From Bacteroidetes bacterium ADurb.Bin145 (GTDB lineage: Bacteria; Bacteroidota; Bacteroidia; Bacteroidales; VadinHA17), in the NCBI GenBank assembly GCA_002070505.1, contig MWDJ01000001.1, positions 216,918 to 280,917 of the forward strand: a stretch of DNA of 64,000 nucleotides, in the 5' to 3' direction. Every line of letters begins with the position of its first letter. The first letter of the stretch is position 1. This document shows positions 42,459 through 51,687 of the stretch, one piece after another. The position numbers and the translations under genes were made by a program. Below the pieces are notes generated by a model, which worked only from the letters and a program-made list of their open reading frames with translations, did not search any database and was not told where the DNA came from.

Positions 42459-43541
42459 TTATTTATTTTGGGTTAAATAAGGTCTGACCTTTACCTTAAA
42501 AGCTTCCTGGGGATTTTTAACAAGAATAAGGTCTATTTCTTCCTGTGTGAATCCTTTTTCTTTCAGTAACGGAAGAAAAAATTCAAAAATATCAGTAAAG
42601 CCATTAAACGGTCCCCCATCGGGTTTTGCCGGATCATACCATCCTGAATCATGGGAGATAAGAACTTTATTGAGCAAACCCTGTTTTTTCAACTCTGCAA
42701 TTCTGTTTGCATACCATTCAAGACTTGATGGATCGCCGCTCTTTACTTCGGGTCGGTTGCGAATATTGTCGAGAGAGATCCAGGTTCCGGCTTTTGCGGC
42801 TTCGATGTTCTTTTCAGGCGATGACTGCTGGGCATGCACCCAGATAAAGGCTGAAGGATCAACTCCATTCTTTTTCAGGATCTCTATCTGTTCGAAAGCC
42901 GGCTTATCAGGCCCGGTATGGGAAGCAATTGTCAAACCAGTTGCAAGATGAGTCAGAGCTGCAGCTGTTATTAATTTTATATCTTTAGGAGCCAGATTAT
43001 CAGCCGGATCCACCGCGATTTTTATAAAGCCCGGTTTTATTCCTGTCCCGTCAATCCCGTTTTTAAACTCATCAATCCAGATTTCAGCCAGTTTATCGGT
43101 TGATAAAGCGTAAAATTCTGCTGGCAGATGTATATTATTAAACCCGTAATATCCGGTATTTGTTATAAAATTTATTCCTGTTTCTTCAGAAAGGCGTTTA
43201 AGGATCACAGGATCACGTCCAAGGTAAGCAGGTGAACAGTCGAAAATTGTCAATACTCCTTTATTGCCGGCACCTTTAACGAACGGGAGTGCCTTTTTTA
43301 TAACTGAATCTTTGTCCCATCGAAAATATCCTGTACTGTCTGCTGAAATAAAATCGACAAGTATATGCTCATGAGTAAGAGCGACTCCGGTTTGCGATGA
43401 AAGCACCGGGCCGTTCACTGTTATGATATAATCTTCTGACTCCTGTTTACAGGTTATAATTATTATACCAAAGACCAGAAAAAGAATCAGCCATAGAATG
43501 AACTTGAAAGTATAATCCTGGTTATCTTCCTGTTCTTCCAT
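42459..43541 (-). CDS. phosphotriesterase-family metallohydrolase, exported
   Basis: 360 residues. The first metal His pair is in GVALTHEHILVDF, the carboxylated-Lys region is GIKPGFIKIAVDPADN, the later His are in TIASHTGPD and FIWVHAQQSS, and the Asp in VLISHDSGWY. This is the complete ligand set of the phosphotriesterase-like (amidohydrolase) family. An N-terminal hydrophobic stretch ends IIITCKQ, probably a lipobox, so the protein may be membrane-anchored; the first 12 residues could be an over-long start. It follows asnB by 32 bases in the same direction. Substrate unknown; many members are lactonases. Confidence 0.88.
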   Translation of the reverse strand: MEEQEDNQDYTFKFILWLILFLVFGIIIITCKQESEDYIITVNGPVLSSQTGVALTHEHILVDFISADSTGYFRWDKDSVIKKALPFVKGAGNKGVLTIFDCSPAYLGRDPVILKRLSEETGINFITNTGYYGFNNIHLPAEFYALSTDKLAEIWIDEFKNGIDGTGIKPGFIKIAVDPADNLAPKDIKLITAAALTHLATGLTIASHTGPDKPAFEQIEILKKNGVDPSAFIWVHAQQSSPEKNIEAAKAGTWISLDNIRNRPEVKSGDPSSLEWYANRIAELKKQGLLNKVLISHDSGWYDPAKPDGGPFNGFTDIFEFFLPLLKEKGFTQEEIDLILVKNPQEAFKVKVRPYLTQNK

Positions 43542-43573
43542 AATATTAATTTTAAGCAGCTCTAAAATTAATA

Positions 43574-45241
43574 CTATTTATAGGAACTTGTATGGATATT
43601 CTTGACTGCCCTTCCCGAGGGATCGATCATATTCTGAAATGAAGCGTCCCATGCAAGAGCTTCAGCAGTACTGCAGGCTACAGAAGGTACTGACGGAACA
43701 CATGATGCAGCTGAGTCGGAAGGGAAATGTTCTGAGAATATTGTACGATAGAAGTATTCTTCCTTTGATGCAGGCGGATTTACCGGGAACCTGTATTTTG
43801 CATTTTTTAGCTGTTCATCGGAAACCTCTTTTGATGCCAGGGCCCGGAGGGTATCTATCCAGTTGTATCCAACTCCGTCAGAGAATTGTTCTTTCTGTCT
43901 CCAAACAATGTTTGCAGGGAGGTAATCCTCAAAAGCTTTACGGAGGACATATTTTTCCATTTTGCCGTCTCCAGTCATTTTATCGGCAGGATTAATACGC
44001 ATAGCCACGTCGAGGAATTCTTTATCGAGGAAAGGAACTCGCCCTTCGACACCCCACGCTGCAAGCGATTTGTTAGCCCTGAGGCAGTCGTACAGGTGCA
44101 GCTTACTCAGTTTTCTCACGGTCTCTTCATGGAATTCCCTGGGACCTGGTGCTTTATGGAAATAAAGATAACCTCCAAAAATTTCGTCAGCACCTTCGCC
44201 AGAAAGGACCATTTTTACCCCCATTGATTTTATTACCCTGGCTAACAGGTACATGGGGGTTGATGCCCTGACAGTTGTAACGTCATATGTTTCAATATGA
44301 TATATTACATCCCTGAGAGCGTCCAGTCCTTCCTGAAGAGTAAAATTTATCTCATGATGAATGGTGCCGATATATTCTGCAACCTGACGTGCATAATTCA
44401 GATCTGGGGAACCTTCCAGTCCGATCGCAAAAGAATGCAGCTGGGGCCACCAGGCATCACTTTTATCCATCGTCTCGATACGCTTGGCAGAATATTTTTT
44501 TGTCACAGCAGAAACGATTGAGGAATCAAGGCCTCCTGATAGCAGGACGCCATAAGGAACGTCGGACATAAGCTGTCTGTGAACGGCATCTTCAAGGGAT
44601 TTCTTTAGTTCTTCAGGAGATGTATGATTTCTGCTAACTGCTTCATAATTCATCCATTCACGGCTGTACCATTTTTTTATACCACCCTCCCTGCTGTACA
44701 TATAATGTCCTGGAAGGAATTCCTGTATCTTATTGCAGACACCTTCAAGTGCCTTCATTTCAGACGCCACATAGAAATTACCAAATTGATCCCATCCGAT
44801 ATACAGAGGGATGATTCCGATATGGTCGCGGGCAATAAGATATGCATCTTTCTCCTTATCATACAGGGCAAATGCAAAAATGCCGTTCATTTCTTCAAGA
44901 AATGCCGGACCCTTTTCCCTGTAAAGAGGGAGAATCACCTCGCAATCAGAGCGGGTCATGAAATTATAAGAGTCTTTATAACGTGCCCTTATCTCCTGAT
45001 GGTTGTATATTTCACCATTTACTGCCAGAATAAGGTTTCCATCATTGCTTAAAATCGGTTGTTTCCCCGACTGAGGATCAACTATTGACAATCTTTCATG
45101 AGCCAGTATAGCTTTTTCGCAGTAGTAGATCCCCGACCAGTCAGGTCCACGGTGTCTGAGCTTCTTTGACATCGCAAGAACGCTGTTCCTGAGCTCCAGA
45201 TAATTCACTTTCAAATCAAAAACACCTACAATTCCGCACAT
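43574..45241 (-). CDS. asnB: asparagine synthetase B (glutamine-hydrolysing)
   Basis: 555 residues, the length of E. coli AsnB. The N-terminal glutaminase starts MCGIVGVF (Cys2 nucleophile) with RHRGPDWSG and AHERLSIVDPQSGKQPI; the synthetase has the PP-loop GVLLSGGLDSSIV and VLSGEGADEIFGGY. It makes asparagine from aspartate, glutamine and ATP. The promoter upstream is well formed (45298-45327), and the phosphotriesterase-like gene follows in the same transcript. Confidence 0.97.
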   Translation of the reverse strand: MCGIVGVFDLKVNYLELRNSVLAMSKKLRHRGPDWSGIYYCEKAILAHERLSIVDPQSGKQPILSNDGNLILAVNGEIYNHQEIRARYKDSYNFMTRSDCEVILPLYREKGPAFLEEMNGIFAFALYDKEKDAYLIARDHIGIIPLYIGWDQFGNFYVASEMKALEGVCNKIQEFLPGHYMYSREGGIKKWYSREWMNYEAVSRNHTSPEELKKSLEDAVHRQLMSDVPYGVLLSGGLDSSIVSAVTKKYSAKRIETMDKSDAWWPQLHSFAIGLEGSPDLNYARQVAEYIGTIHHEINFTLQEGLDALRDVIYHIETYDVTTVRASTPMYLLARVIKSMGVKMVLSGEGADEIFGGYLYFHKAPGPREFHEETVRKLSKLHLYDCLRANKSLAAWGVEGRVPFLDKEFLDVAMRINPADKMTGDGKMEKYVLRKAFEDYLPANIVWRQKEQFSDGVGYNWIDTLRALASKEVSDEQLKNAKYRFPVNPPASKEEYFYRTIFSEHFPSDSAASCVPSVPSVACSTAEALAWDASFQNMIDPSGRAVKNIHTSSYK

Positions 45242-45297
45242 TCTTTTCTTCTTTTCCGGTAAATACTATTTCAATAAGTCAATAAAATTACTTGCGG

Positions 45298-45327
45298 CAA
45301 AACTATAAAATATTTTTAATATACAAA
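45298..45327 (-). promoter_or_regulatory. asnB promoter, Bacteroidota type
   Basis: On the minus strand TTTG at 45327-45324 is followed after 18 bases by TAGTTTTG at 45305-45298, close to the consensus TTTG-N19-TAnnTTTG. The asnB ATG lies 57 bases downstream. Confidence 0.55.
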
Positions 45328-45791
45328 AATATTATTAATTAATTAAGCATTTTAACTTTATAATATTAATTGTTAAGAACATTTAAATTATATATAGTTA
45401 ATAATAAGCTCATATTAATTAAATATTTTAAATACATTAATTATTTATTGCTTCAATGCTGGTCTGCCTGGATATATTGAAAATAAATGCAACAATCGAA
45501 TCACCGACTCCTGTTAAAAATCTTTAAAATTTCCTAAAAAGATCTTAATGTAATATATTCTCTAACTATTTATTACATCTTTTTTTATATTGCGTGTTAA
45601 CAAATGGAAGTCATATTTAATGCATAATCTGATGGCGGGAAAGGCAGTCTTGCAGCTTATTACCTTAAAAGTAGTAAACTGTTTCTTGCCATATATAAAT
45701 ATGAGTATTTTTGGCTCAGATTTACATGGAACATTTGACGACCATTGCCTAAGTTAATCTGTATAATTAATTAATTTATTGTGAGTACATT
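45328..45791. other. very AT-rich intergenic region upstream of the redox operon
   Basis: No gene is visible. The stretch 45328-45440 is almost entirely A/T with repeated TTAATTAA-like tracts. A TTTGACG-like block near 45735 may be part of the promoter of the downstream operon, but no clear TAnnTTTG box follows. No tandem repeat or tRNA is present. Confidence 0.4.
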
Positions 45792-47123
45792 ATGAAAAGA
45801 ATAATAGTTATAATTGCTTCCCTTATAATCATTGTTGCAATTGGTTATGCTGTCTTTTATATTTTTTCACAAGGTGCTCCAGCTTCTCCAGCGAACCCTG
45901 TAAGAGTTAAACCGGTTGATTTATCTGGCAGCGAGAACATTTCTGAATGGAGGGAAGAAAACCGTACAGGTAATTCAGCTGAGACAGGACTATTAAAATC
46001 ATGGCCGGATGCAGGCCCGGAATTGATCTGGTCGAACCTTGATTTACCAAAAGGCAACTCTTCTGTTTCATTCGGGAATAATACAATTTATCTTACCGGG
46101 AATGATAATGTCAATGATATTTTAGTTGCTCTTGATGAATACGGAAAGATCAAATGGAAGACTCCTTACGGACGTATCTGGAAGGGATCCCACCCTGAAA
46201 GCCGCTGCACTCCAACTGTTGAAGGAGATATGGTATATGTTTCCAGCGGATTTGGTGATTTAGCTTGCATAAATGGAATTTCCGGCCAGATAATATGGTC
46301 AGTCAAAGCAAGTGAGATATACAAAGGTACATACGGGTCGTGGGGTATTGCTGAATCTCTTTTAATTGATGGTGATAAGCTGTATTTTACTCCGGGCGGA
46401 CCTGAAACGACTACCATTGCCCTAGATAAAAATACCGGACAACTTGTATGGAAAACTGAGAGCCTTGATGTCCCCGCCTCATATTCCTCCCCGGTTCTTG
46501 TTGACTACAGCGATTATAAGCTTCTTATAAATGTCACTCCCAGGTATGTCTTCGGAGTGGACGTTTCGGATGGTAAAATTCTATGGAAAATAGATCACCT
46601 TGAAGCGCTTGGAAGCAAAGAAAAAGGGAATGATCAAATATTGTGTGTAACCCCTTTGTTCTTCAACAATGAGGTTTACTTTACAGGAGGCTATAATCAT
46701 GGCAGTGTTCTTTTAAGCCTTACTGAAAATGGCAGAAAAGCATCTGTGAAATGGACCGAAAAAAATCTGGATGTACATCACGGGGGAGTGGTTCTTGTAG
46801 ATGGATATATTTACGGGGCAAACTGGATAAACAATAATACCGGCAATTGGTGTTGCCTTGAAGCGAGTACCGGAAAGAAGATGTATGAAGAAACCTGGAA
46901 ATGCAAAGGATCAATTATCTCGGCTGAGGGATTGCTTTACATATATGACGAGAGAACCGGACATGCAGGTCTTGTAAGGCCGGATCCGGAAAAATTTGAC
47001 CTGATAAGCAGCTTCAGGGTCAGGGAAGGCTCAGGCCCCTATTGGGCTCACCCGGTAATACACAATGGGGTTCTTTACCTGCGACATGGTGAAGCACTTA
47101 TGGCATATAATATAAAAGTATAA
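45792..47123 (+). CDS. PQQ-like beta-propeller protein 1
   Basis: 443 residues with a single N-terminal transmembrane anchor (IIVIIASLIIIVAIGYAVFY) and an extracytoplasmic propeller. Blades show the PQQ-repeat pattern G-x-x-x-W: LVALDEYGKIKWKTPYG, ACINGISGQIIWSV, IALDKNTGQLVWKTES, FGVDVSDGKILWKID. A conserved HPES and VHHGGVV are seen, but I cannot confirm a PQQ-binding site, so ligand binding is open. It is the first gene of a 13-gene operon, followed after 20 bases by a second propeller. It may act as a scaffold or redox-sensing partner for the Fe-S proteins. Confidence 0.85.
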   Translation: MKRIIVIIASLIIIVAIGYAVFYIFSQGAPASPANPVRVKPVDLSGSENISEWREENRTGNSAETGLLKSWPDAGPELIWSNLDLPKGNSSVSFGNNTIYLTGNDNVNDILVALDEYGKIKWKTPYGRIWKGSHPESRCTPTVEGDMVYVSSGFGDLACINGISGQIIWSVKASEIYKGTYGSWGIAESLLIDGDKLYFTPGGPETTTIALDKNTGQLVWKTESLDVPASYSSPVLVDYSDYKLLINVTPRYVFGVDVSDGKILWKIDHLEALGSKEKGNDQILCVTPLFFNNEVYFTGGYNHGSVLLSLTENGRKASVKWTEKNLDVHHGGVVLVDGYIYGANWINNNTGNWCCLEASTGKKMYEETWKCKGSIISAEGLLYIYDERTGHAGLVRPDPEKFDLISSFRVREGSGPYWAHPVIHNGVLYLRHGEALMAYNIKV

Positions 47124-47143
47124 TTACCCCCTGCCTAAAAAGA

Positions 47144-48607
47144 ATGAGTCCCGGAAGGATAAATAACCATATTATAACAGGTCTGTCAATTGTTGTTTCA
47201 ATTGTATCGCTTGTATGGTGGTTCTCTGGTGATCATTATCCTGCTGAAATTGAGATGAGGAAAGCAGGCATGGACAACAGGCCGAAGATTGAACCGAGGT
47301 CTGAAAGTGTTGTCATCGGGGAGTTCTTCAGCAATATGGGCCAAATGGATGAGATCTTTCCCGGCAATTGGCCAAGGTTCAGGGGGGCTTATTTTGACAA
47401 TATCAATCACGACACGATCTCCATCGCTGATTCATGGGAACCAGAAGGTCCTCCGGCAGAGTGGAAGATCTCCCTGGGGGAAGGATATTCTGGTCCTGCT
47501 GTATTCAAAGGCAGAGTCTATGTTCTCGATTATAATGAAAGGATCAAGGCTGACATGCTGAGGTGTTTTTCACTGAAATCAGGTGCAGAACTTTGGAGAA
47601 GATGGTATTATGTTGATATCAAGCGCAATCACGGATATTCCAGAACTGTGCCTGCTGTAACTGACAAGTTCCTTGTTTCAGTCGGACCCCGGTCGCATGT
47701 TATGTGTACGGATCCTCTCACAGGAGATCTCTTCTGGACACTTGATATGGAAAAAGAATTCGGGATATCGGGCAGTACGAAAGGGAAGATTACCCCTGAC
47801 TGGTACACTGGCCAGTGTCCGCTTATTGATGACGGGGTTGCTGTGCTGGCACCGGGCGGAAAAGCTCTGATGATAGGTGTTGATTGTGCCACAGGTAAGG
47901 AGCTTTGGAGAACTCCAAATCCTGACAGCCTCAGAATGTCTCATGGATCAATTATGCCCATGACAATTCACGGCAGGAGAATGTACGTATATAATGCCAT
48001 TGGCGGAGTATGCGGGGTCTCGGCAGAGAGCAGCGATAAAGGCCGTTTGCTGTGGCTCACAAAAGAATGGAATCCTGCAACAACTGCTGCCTCTCCGCTT
48101 TACCTTGGGAATAATGAGATAGCAGTTTTCGGCAGTTATGGGGCCGGAGGTGCAAGGTTAAGGATCGATTTTGACGGCACATCATTCTCAGCAAAAGTAA
48201 TTGAGATGCATAAAGCAATGGAAGGAGCATCAAGCGATCAGCATACACCAATAATCACCGGCAACTTACTTTGGACAGTAATGCCAGAAAACGCAGGGGA
48301 ATTAAAAAAACAACTTGTATGTTATAATATTTCAGATCTGAGAAAACCTGTATGGACAAGCGGCAAGGAAAACCGCTACGGAAGAGGGCTCGGTCCATAC
48401 ATAGTCAGCAATGACAGGATGTTCCTGCTTGATGATGATGCAAACCTTTACATTTATAAACTTGAATCATCAGGCGCCTCACTCCTTTCACAGTACAGAA
48501 TACTTGATGGGATTGAAGCATGGGGGCCAATGGCCCTGGCTGGTAATTACCTCATAATGAGGGATTCGAGGAATCTGGTTTCTTTGTATATCGGAAAAAA
48601 AGAATAA
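47144..48607 (+). CDS. PQQ-like beta-propeller protein 2
   Basis: 487 residues, one N-terminal anchor (IITGLSIVVSIVSLVWWFSG) then a propeller beginning NWPRFRGAYFDNINH, the usual W-P-x-F-R-G opening of this family. Blades include LRCFSLKSGAELWRRW, MCTDPLTGDLFWTLDM and GVDCATGKELWRTPN. The C-terminal end has no membrane segment. It lies 20 bases after propeller 1 and 2 bases before the NHL-like gene, so tight co-translation is likely. Confidence 0.88.
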   Translation: MSPGRINNHIITGLSIVVSIVSLVWWFSGDHYPAEIEMRKAGMDNRPKIEPRSESVVIGEFFSNMGQMDEIFPGNWPRFRGAYFDNINHDTISIADSWEPEGPPAEWKISLGEGYSGPAVFKGRVYVLDYNERIKADMLRCFSLKSGAELWRRWYYVDIKRNHGYSRTVPAVTDKFLVSVGPRSHVMCTDPLTGDLFWTLDMEKEFGISGSTKGKITPDWYTGQCPLIDDGVAVLAPGGKALMIGVDCATGKELWRTPNPDSLRMSHGSIMPMTIHGRRMYVYNAIGGVCGVSAESSDKGRLLWLTKEWNPATTAASPLYLGNNEIAVFGSYGAGGARLRIDFDGTSFSAKVIEMHKAMEGASSDQHTPIITGNLLWTVMPENAGELKKQLVCYNISDLRKPVWTSGKENRYGRGLGPYIVSNDRMFLLDDDANLYIYKLESSGASLLSQYRILDGIEAWGPMALAGNYLIMRDSRNLVSLYIGKKE

Positions 48608-48609
48608 CG

Positions 48610-49530
48610 ATGGAAAGAAAGAAAATTCTGGCTTTAATATCACTTGCAATAATTCTTACCTTCATTGGTTACATAGTCTATGATACTGTCAGGAGTGAAA
48701 GAAAATCCACTGAAATCCTCTCGACAAGGAATGATAAAGGACCATCTGATCAATGGCAGATATCTCAGGTCGTTGAGTTACAGAAAGGCCTGAAAGCTGT
48801 TACAGCTGCTTCTGACGGGAAAATTTATGCCGGAGGTGAATCGTTTATTGTCAGTTTTGACAGTAGCCTGAAAAAATTATGGCAAATAGAGACAGCTGGA
48901 ATGACAACTGCTCTCGCAATAAGCGGGGATACTCTTTTTGCAGCTTCAGAGGAGACAATCTGCCTGGTCAGCCCTTCCGGTGAAATAATAAATGAATGGG
49001 GACCATATGAAGCAAAAAGTTTATTTACTTCATTATCTGCCAATAAGAATTATCTGGCAGTTGCTGATGCCTCAAACAAAATAATTTTTATAATTAAGAA
49101 AGATGGTGAAGTTCATTCCATGATAGGACAATCAGATGAGAAACTGCTGATACCAAGTCCGTATTTTGATGTATTCCTGACTGACGATAATACACTTTTC
49201 TTTGCTCATACGGGAAAGTACAGAATTGAAAAATGGACAATTGGAGGGAAGTTCATTTCATCTTTCGGAGAATCCGGATCAGATCCGGATAAATTCTGCG
49301 GTTGCTGTAATCCTGCACATTTTACTATTATACCAGGAGCTTATATCACAGCTGAAAAAGGGATCAACAGGATTAAAATAACAGGGTTATCCGGGGAATT
49401 TGTTGAATATGTATCCTCAGCCAATGATTTCATTGCTTCAGTCCCGCTGGACGTTTCTTCAGCAGATGGGAAAACAATTTATGGTGCAAATCCGGCCGAT
49501 TCAAAACTCTATGTTTTCAGGCGAAAATAG
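48610..49530 (+). CDS. NHL-type six-bladed propeller with CGCCNP motif
   Basis: 306 residues with an N-terminal anchor (ILALISLAIILTFIGYIVYD) and blades such as KWTIGGKFISSFGESGSDPD and EKGINRIKITGLSGEFVEYV, as in NHL repeats. The distinctive DKFCGCCNPAHF contains three close Cys residues. It is not a heme motif because CxxCH is absent. Similar Cys clusters occur in NHL proteins adjacent to Fe-S proteins in other phyla, so a metal or redox role is possible. It is directly upstream of the Cys-rich mini-protein. Confidence 0.8.
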   Translation: MERKKILALISLAIILTFIGYIVYDTVRSERKSTEILSTRNDKGPSDQWQISQVVELQKGLKAVTAASDGKIYAGGESFIVSFDSSLKKLWQIETAGMTTALAISGDTLFAASEETICLVSPSGEIINEWGPYEAKSLFTSLSANKNYLAVADASNKIIFIIKKDGEVHSMIGQSDEKLLIPSPYFDVFLTDDNTLFFAHTGKYRIEKWTIGGKFISSFGESGSDPDKFCGCCNPAHFTIIPGAYITAEKGINRIKITGLSGEFVEYVSSANDFIASVPLDVSSADGKTIYGANPADSKLYVFRRK

Positions 49531-49574
49531 ATTTTCAGTAAGACCGCAATTAGTTAAGAACATTTAAGAAGATT

Positions 49575-49778
49575 ATGTATAATAAAAACAATTTGAATCT
49601 GACACGAAACAGTTTCATTAAGAAAATTGTGAGGATAGTTTTATTATCTGTCATTGCCGGGATAGTATTCGTTCTTGGCGGTCGTATCTCTGCAGGCGGT
49701 AGCTGCAGATCATGTCCCGGCAGAGGTTTTTGTAATGGTGAAGAAGAGTGTAATAAATATTTACCTGACAGAAAATGA
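49575..49778 (+). CDS. 67-residue Cys-rich membrane mini-protein
   Basis: One transmembrane helix (IVRIVLLSVIAGIVFVLGG) followed by a short tail with five Cys residues (SCRSCPGRGFCNGEEECNKY). The tail spacing C-x2-C-x5-C-x5-C could bind a metal or an Fe-S cluster. It is translationally coupled to the ferredoxin gene by a 4-base ATGA overlap. No known family; probably a small subunit or assembly aid of the membrane complex. Confidence 0.7.
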   Translation: MYNKNNLNLTRNSFIKKIVRIVLLSVIAGIVFVLGGRISAGGSCRSCPGRGFCNGEEECNKYLPDRK

Positions 49779-50341
49779 AAGAAGGGAAGAATATATATGA
49801 GACGAGGAGGGATTTTGTAAGGAAGTTCGGAAAGGTGCTGGCTGTAATACCTGTCGCCGGGTTGCCGGTGCTTCTTTCAAGAAAAACTGTTGCCAAAGGT
49901 TATGTCTGGCAGATTGATCCGTACAAATGTATCGCTTGTGGTCAGTGTAAGACAAGCTGTATACTAACTCCTTCAGCATCGAAATGTGTGCATGAGTATG
50001 CACTTTGCGGATATTGTGATCTGTGTGGAGGATATCTTAAGGAAGGAGCTAAATCAATCGGTACGGGAGCAGAGCTTCAGATGTGTCCGGTTGGTGCAAT
50101 CACCAGGAAGTTCGTAGAGGAACCATTCTTTGAATATTCTATAAATGAGGATCTGTGTGACGGATGTGCCAAGTGTGTCAAGGGGTGCAAGGATTTTGGA
50201 AATGGTTCTCTTTATATGCAGATAAAGCAGGATTTATGCGCAAACTGCAATGATTGCTCAATAGCCAGGAACTGCCCGGCACAGGCTGTATCGCGGGTGT
50301 CATCAGATCAGCAATATATTGAAAAGGAACGACCCGTCTGA
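49775..50341 (+). CDS. exported multi-cluster ferredoxin-like Fe-S protein (NapG/DmsB type)
   Basis: 188 residues. A twin-arginine-type leader (TRRDFVRKFGKVLAVIPVAG) indicates folded export. Cys motifs are CIACGQCKTSC, CGYCDLCGG, CPVGAITRKF, CDGCAKCVKGC and CANCNDCSIARNCPAQAVS, giving room for up to four [4Fe-4S] clusters. The nearest functional analogues are periplasmic electron-transfer subunits such as NapG. It is followed by a NapH-like membrane protein after 59 bases, the same pairing as NapG-NapH. Confidence 0.88.
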   Translation: MKEGKNIYETRRDFVRKFGKVLAVIPVAGLPVLLSRKTVAKGYVWQIDPYKCIACGQCKTSCILTPSASKCVHEYALCGYCDLCGGYLKEGAKSIGTGAELQMCPVGAITRKFVEEPFFEYSINEDLCDGCAKCVKGCKDFGNGSLYMQIKQDLCANCNDCSIARNCPAQAVSRVSSDQQYIEKERPV

Positions 50342-50400
50342 TAGTAATTGCAGTATATGGCTAAAGATAAAAATAGATTATTAATAAGACGGGAACAGCA

Positions 50401-51687
50401 ATGATAAAGCGATATATTAAACCTGTACTGATCGTTATGATCCTGCTCTGGAGCACTGTTTCATCAGCACAGGAAAGATTTCCTCGTCCAGAGTTTCAGA
50501 CTGATTACATATATCCTGAACACCAGCTGCCTTTGCACCGTTCCCAGATATGGGAATATATTGATGTTGGTGTACTGGTTGCCGCGCTGTTGTTAACATC
50601 ATGGCTGGCCATAAAAAAACGATCCAGAAAAGGACTGATCTGGATGTCGGTTTTTTCCCTGGCATATTTTGGATTCTTTCGCGAAGGGTGCGTATGCCCG
50701 GTCGGATCAGTACAGAATGTGGCATTAGCTCTCTTTAATGGAAGTTATACAATCCCACTTACTGTACTCCTTTTCTTCCTTATTCCTTTGATCTTTGCCC
50801 TGCTTTTCGGAAGGGTTTTCTGTGCAGGAGTCTGCCCTCTTGGTGCTATTCAGGAGTTAACAGGATTCAAACCTGTAAAACTGCCCAGGCCTGTTGAGTC
50901 AATAATGGCAGCAGTACCTTTCATTTATCTGGCTCTTGCTATACTTTTTGCAGCAATGGAGAGTCAGTTCATTATCTGCAAATACGATCCATTTGTCGGC
51001 ATCTTCCGTTTGGATGGCAAATACACGATGATAGTATTTGGAGCTCTTTTGTTACTTGCCGGGATATTCATTAACAGGCCCTACTGCCGTTATTTGTGTC
51101 CTTACGGAGTGCTTCTTAATATCTTCTCGAGGTTTGCCGGAAAACACCTGACTATCACCCCCGCCGAATGCATTAATTGCCGCTTATGTGAAGAAGATGC
51201 CTGCCCTTATGACGCAATTTTACCGTCAAATTTTGATCAAACGCAAGAAGACCCTTCGAGATCGAGAAAACGTTTCATCAGGTATTTCATGCTGATCCCA
51301 TTATTTGCAGTTGCAGGAGGAGTGATACTATATAATTCGGCTCCGGCTTTAAGTTCTGTACACAGAGATGTAAGGCTTGCAAGGGAAATACGTGCTGAGA
51401 ATGAATCAGGTATTGAAGCAGTATCAAAAGCAGCATCGGCTTTTAAAGAATCAGGGCAGACAGAAGAAGAACTTTACAGTAAAGAACAATTGTTAATAGA
51501 AAGGTTTAAAAAAGCAACAGTCTGGGCAGGATTTTTTCTTGGACTGTCATTGGGAATAAGCCTTTTTGCAATGACAATAAGGAATACACGGACGGAATAC
51601 AAGCCGCATCAGGGAAAATGCTTTAGCTGCGGGCGTTGTTTCAGGTATTGTCCGGTTGAAGCAAAAATCAAGAATGAGAAAGCATGA
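50401..51687 (+). CDS. NapH/NosR-like polytopic membrane Fe-S protein
   Basis: 428 residues with an N-terminal signal/anchor, about five transmembrane helices and several membrane-face Cys motifs: CVCPVGS, FCAGVCPLGAIQE, CRYLCPYGV, then CINCRLCEEDACPYDAI and, after a last helix, CFSCGRCFRYCPVEA near the C-terminus. The C-x3-C-P motifs are typical of NapH/NosR/RdxA proteins that pass electrons between quinol and periplasmic ferredoxins. Its stop overlaps the next gene by 4 bases. It is the membrane core of the proposed electron pathway. Confidence 0.9.
   Translation: MIKRYIKPVLIVMILLWSTVSSAQERFPRPEFQTDYIYPEHQLPLHRSQIWEYIDVGVLVAALLLTSWLAIKKRSRKGLIWMSVFSLAYFGFFREGCVCPVGSVQNVALALFNGSYTIPLTVLLFFLIPLIFALLFGRVFCAGVCPLGAIQELTGFKPVKLPRPVESIMAAVPFIYLALAILFAAMESQFIICKYDPFVGIFRLDGKYTMIVFGALLLLAGIFINRPYCRYLCPYGVLLNIFSRFAGKHLTITPAECINCRLCEEDACPYDAILPSNFDQTQEDPSRSRKRFIRYFMLIPLFAVAGGVILYNSAPALSSVHRDVRLAREIRAENESGIEAVSKAASAFKESGQTEEELYSKEQLLIERFKKATVWAGFFLGLSLGISLFAMTIRNTRTEYKPHQGKCFSCGRCFRYCPVEAKIKNEKA

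Noticed and set aside
49290-49330. Heme c binding site in the NHL protein
   Set aside because: The motif is CGCCN, not CxxCH; no heme attachment motif was found in the operon.
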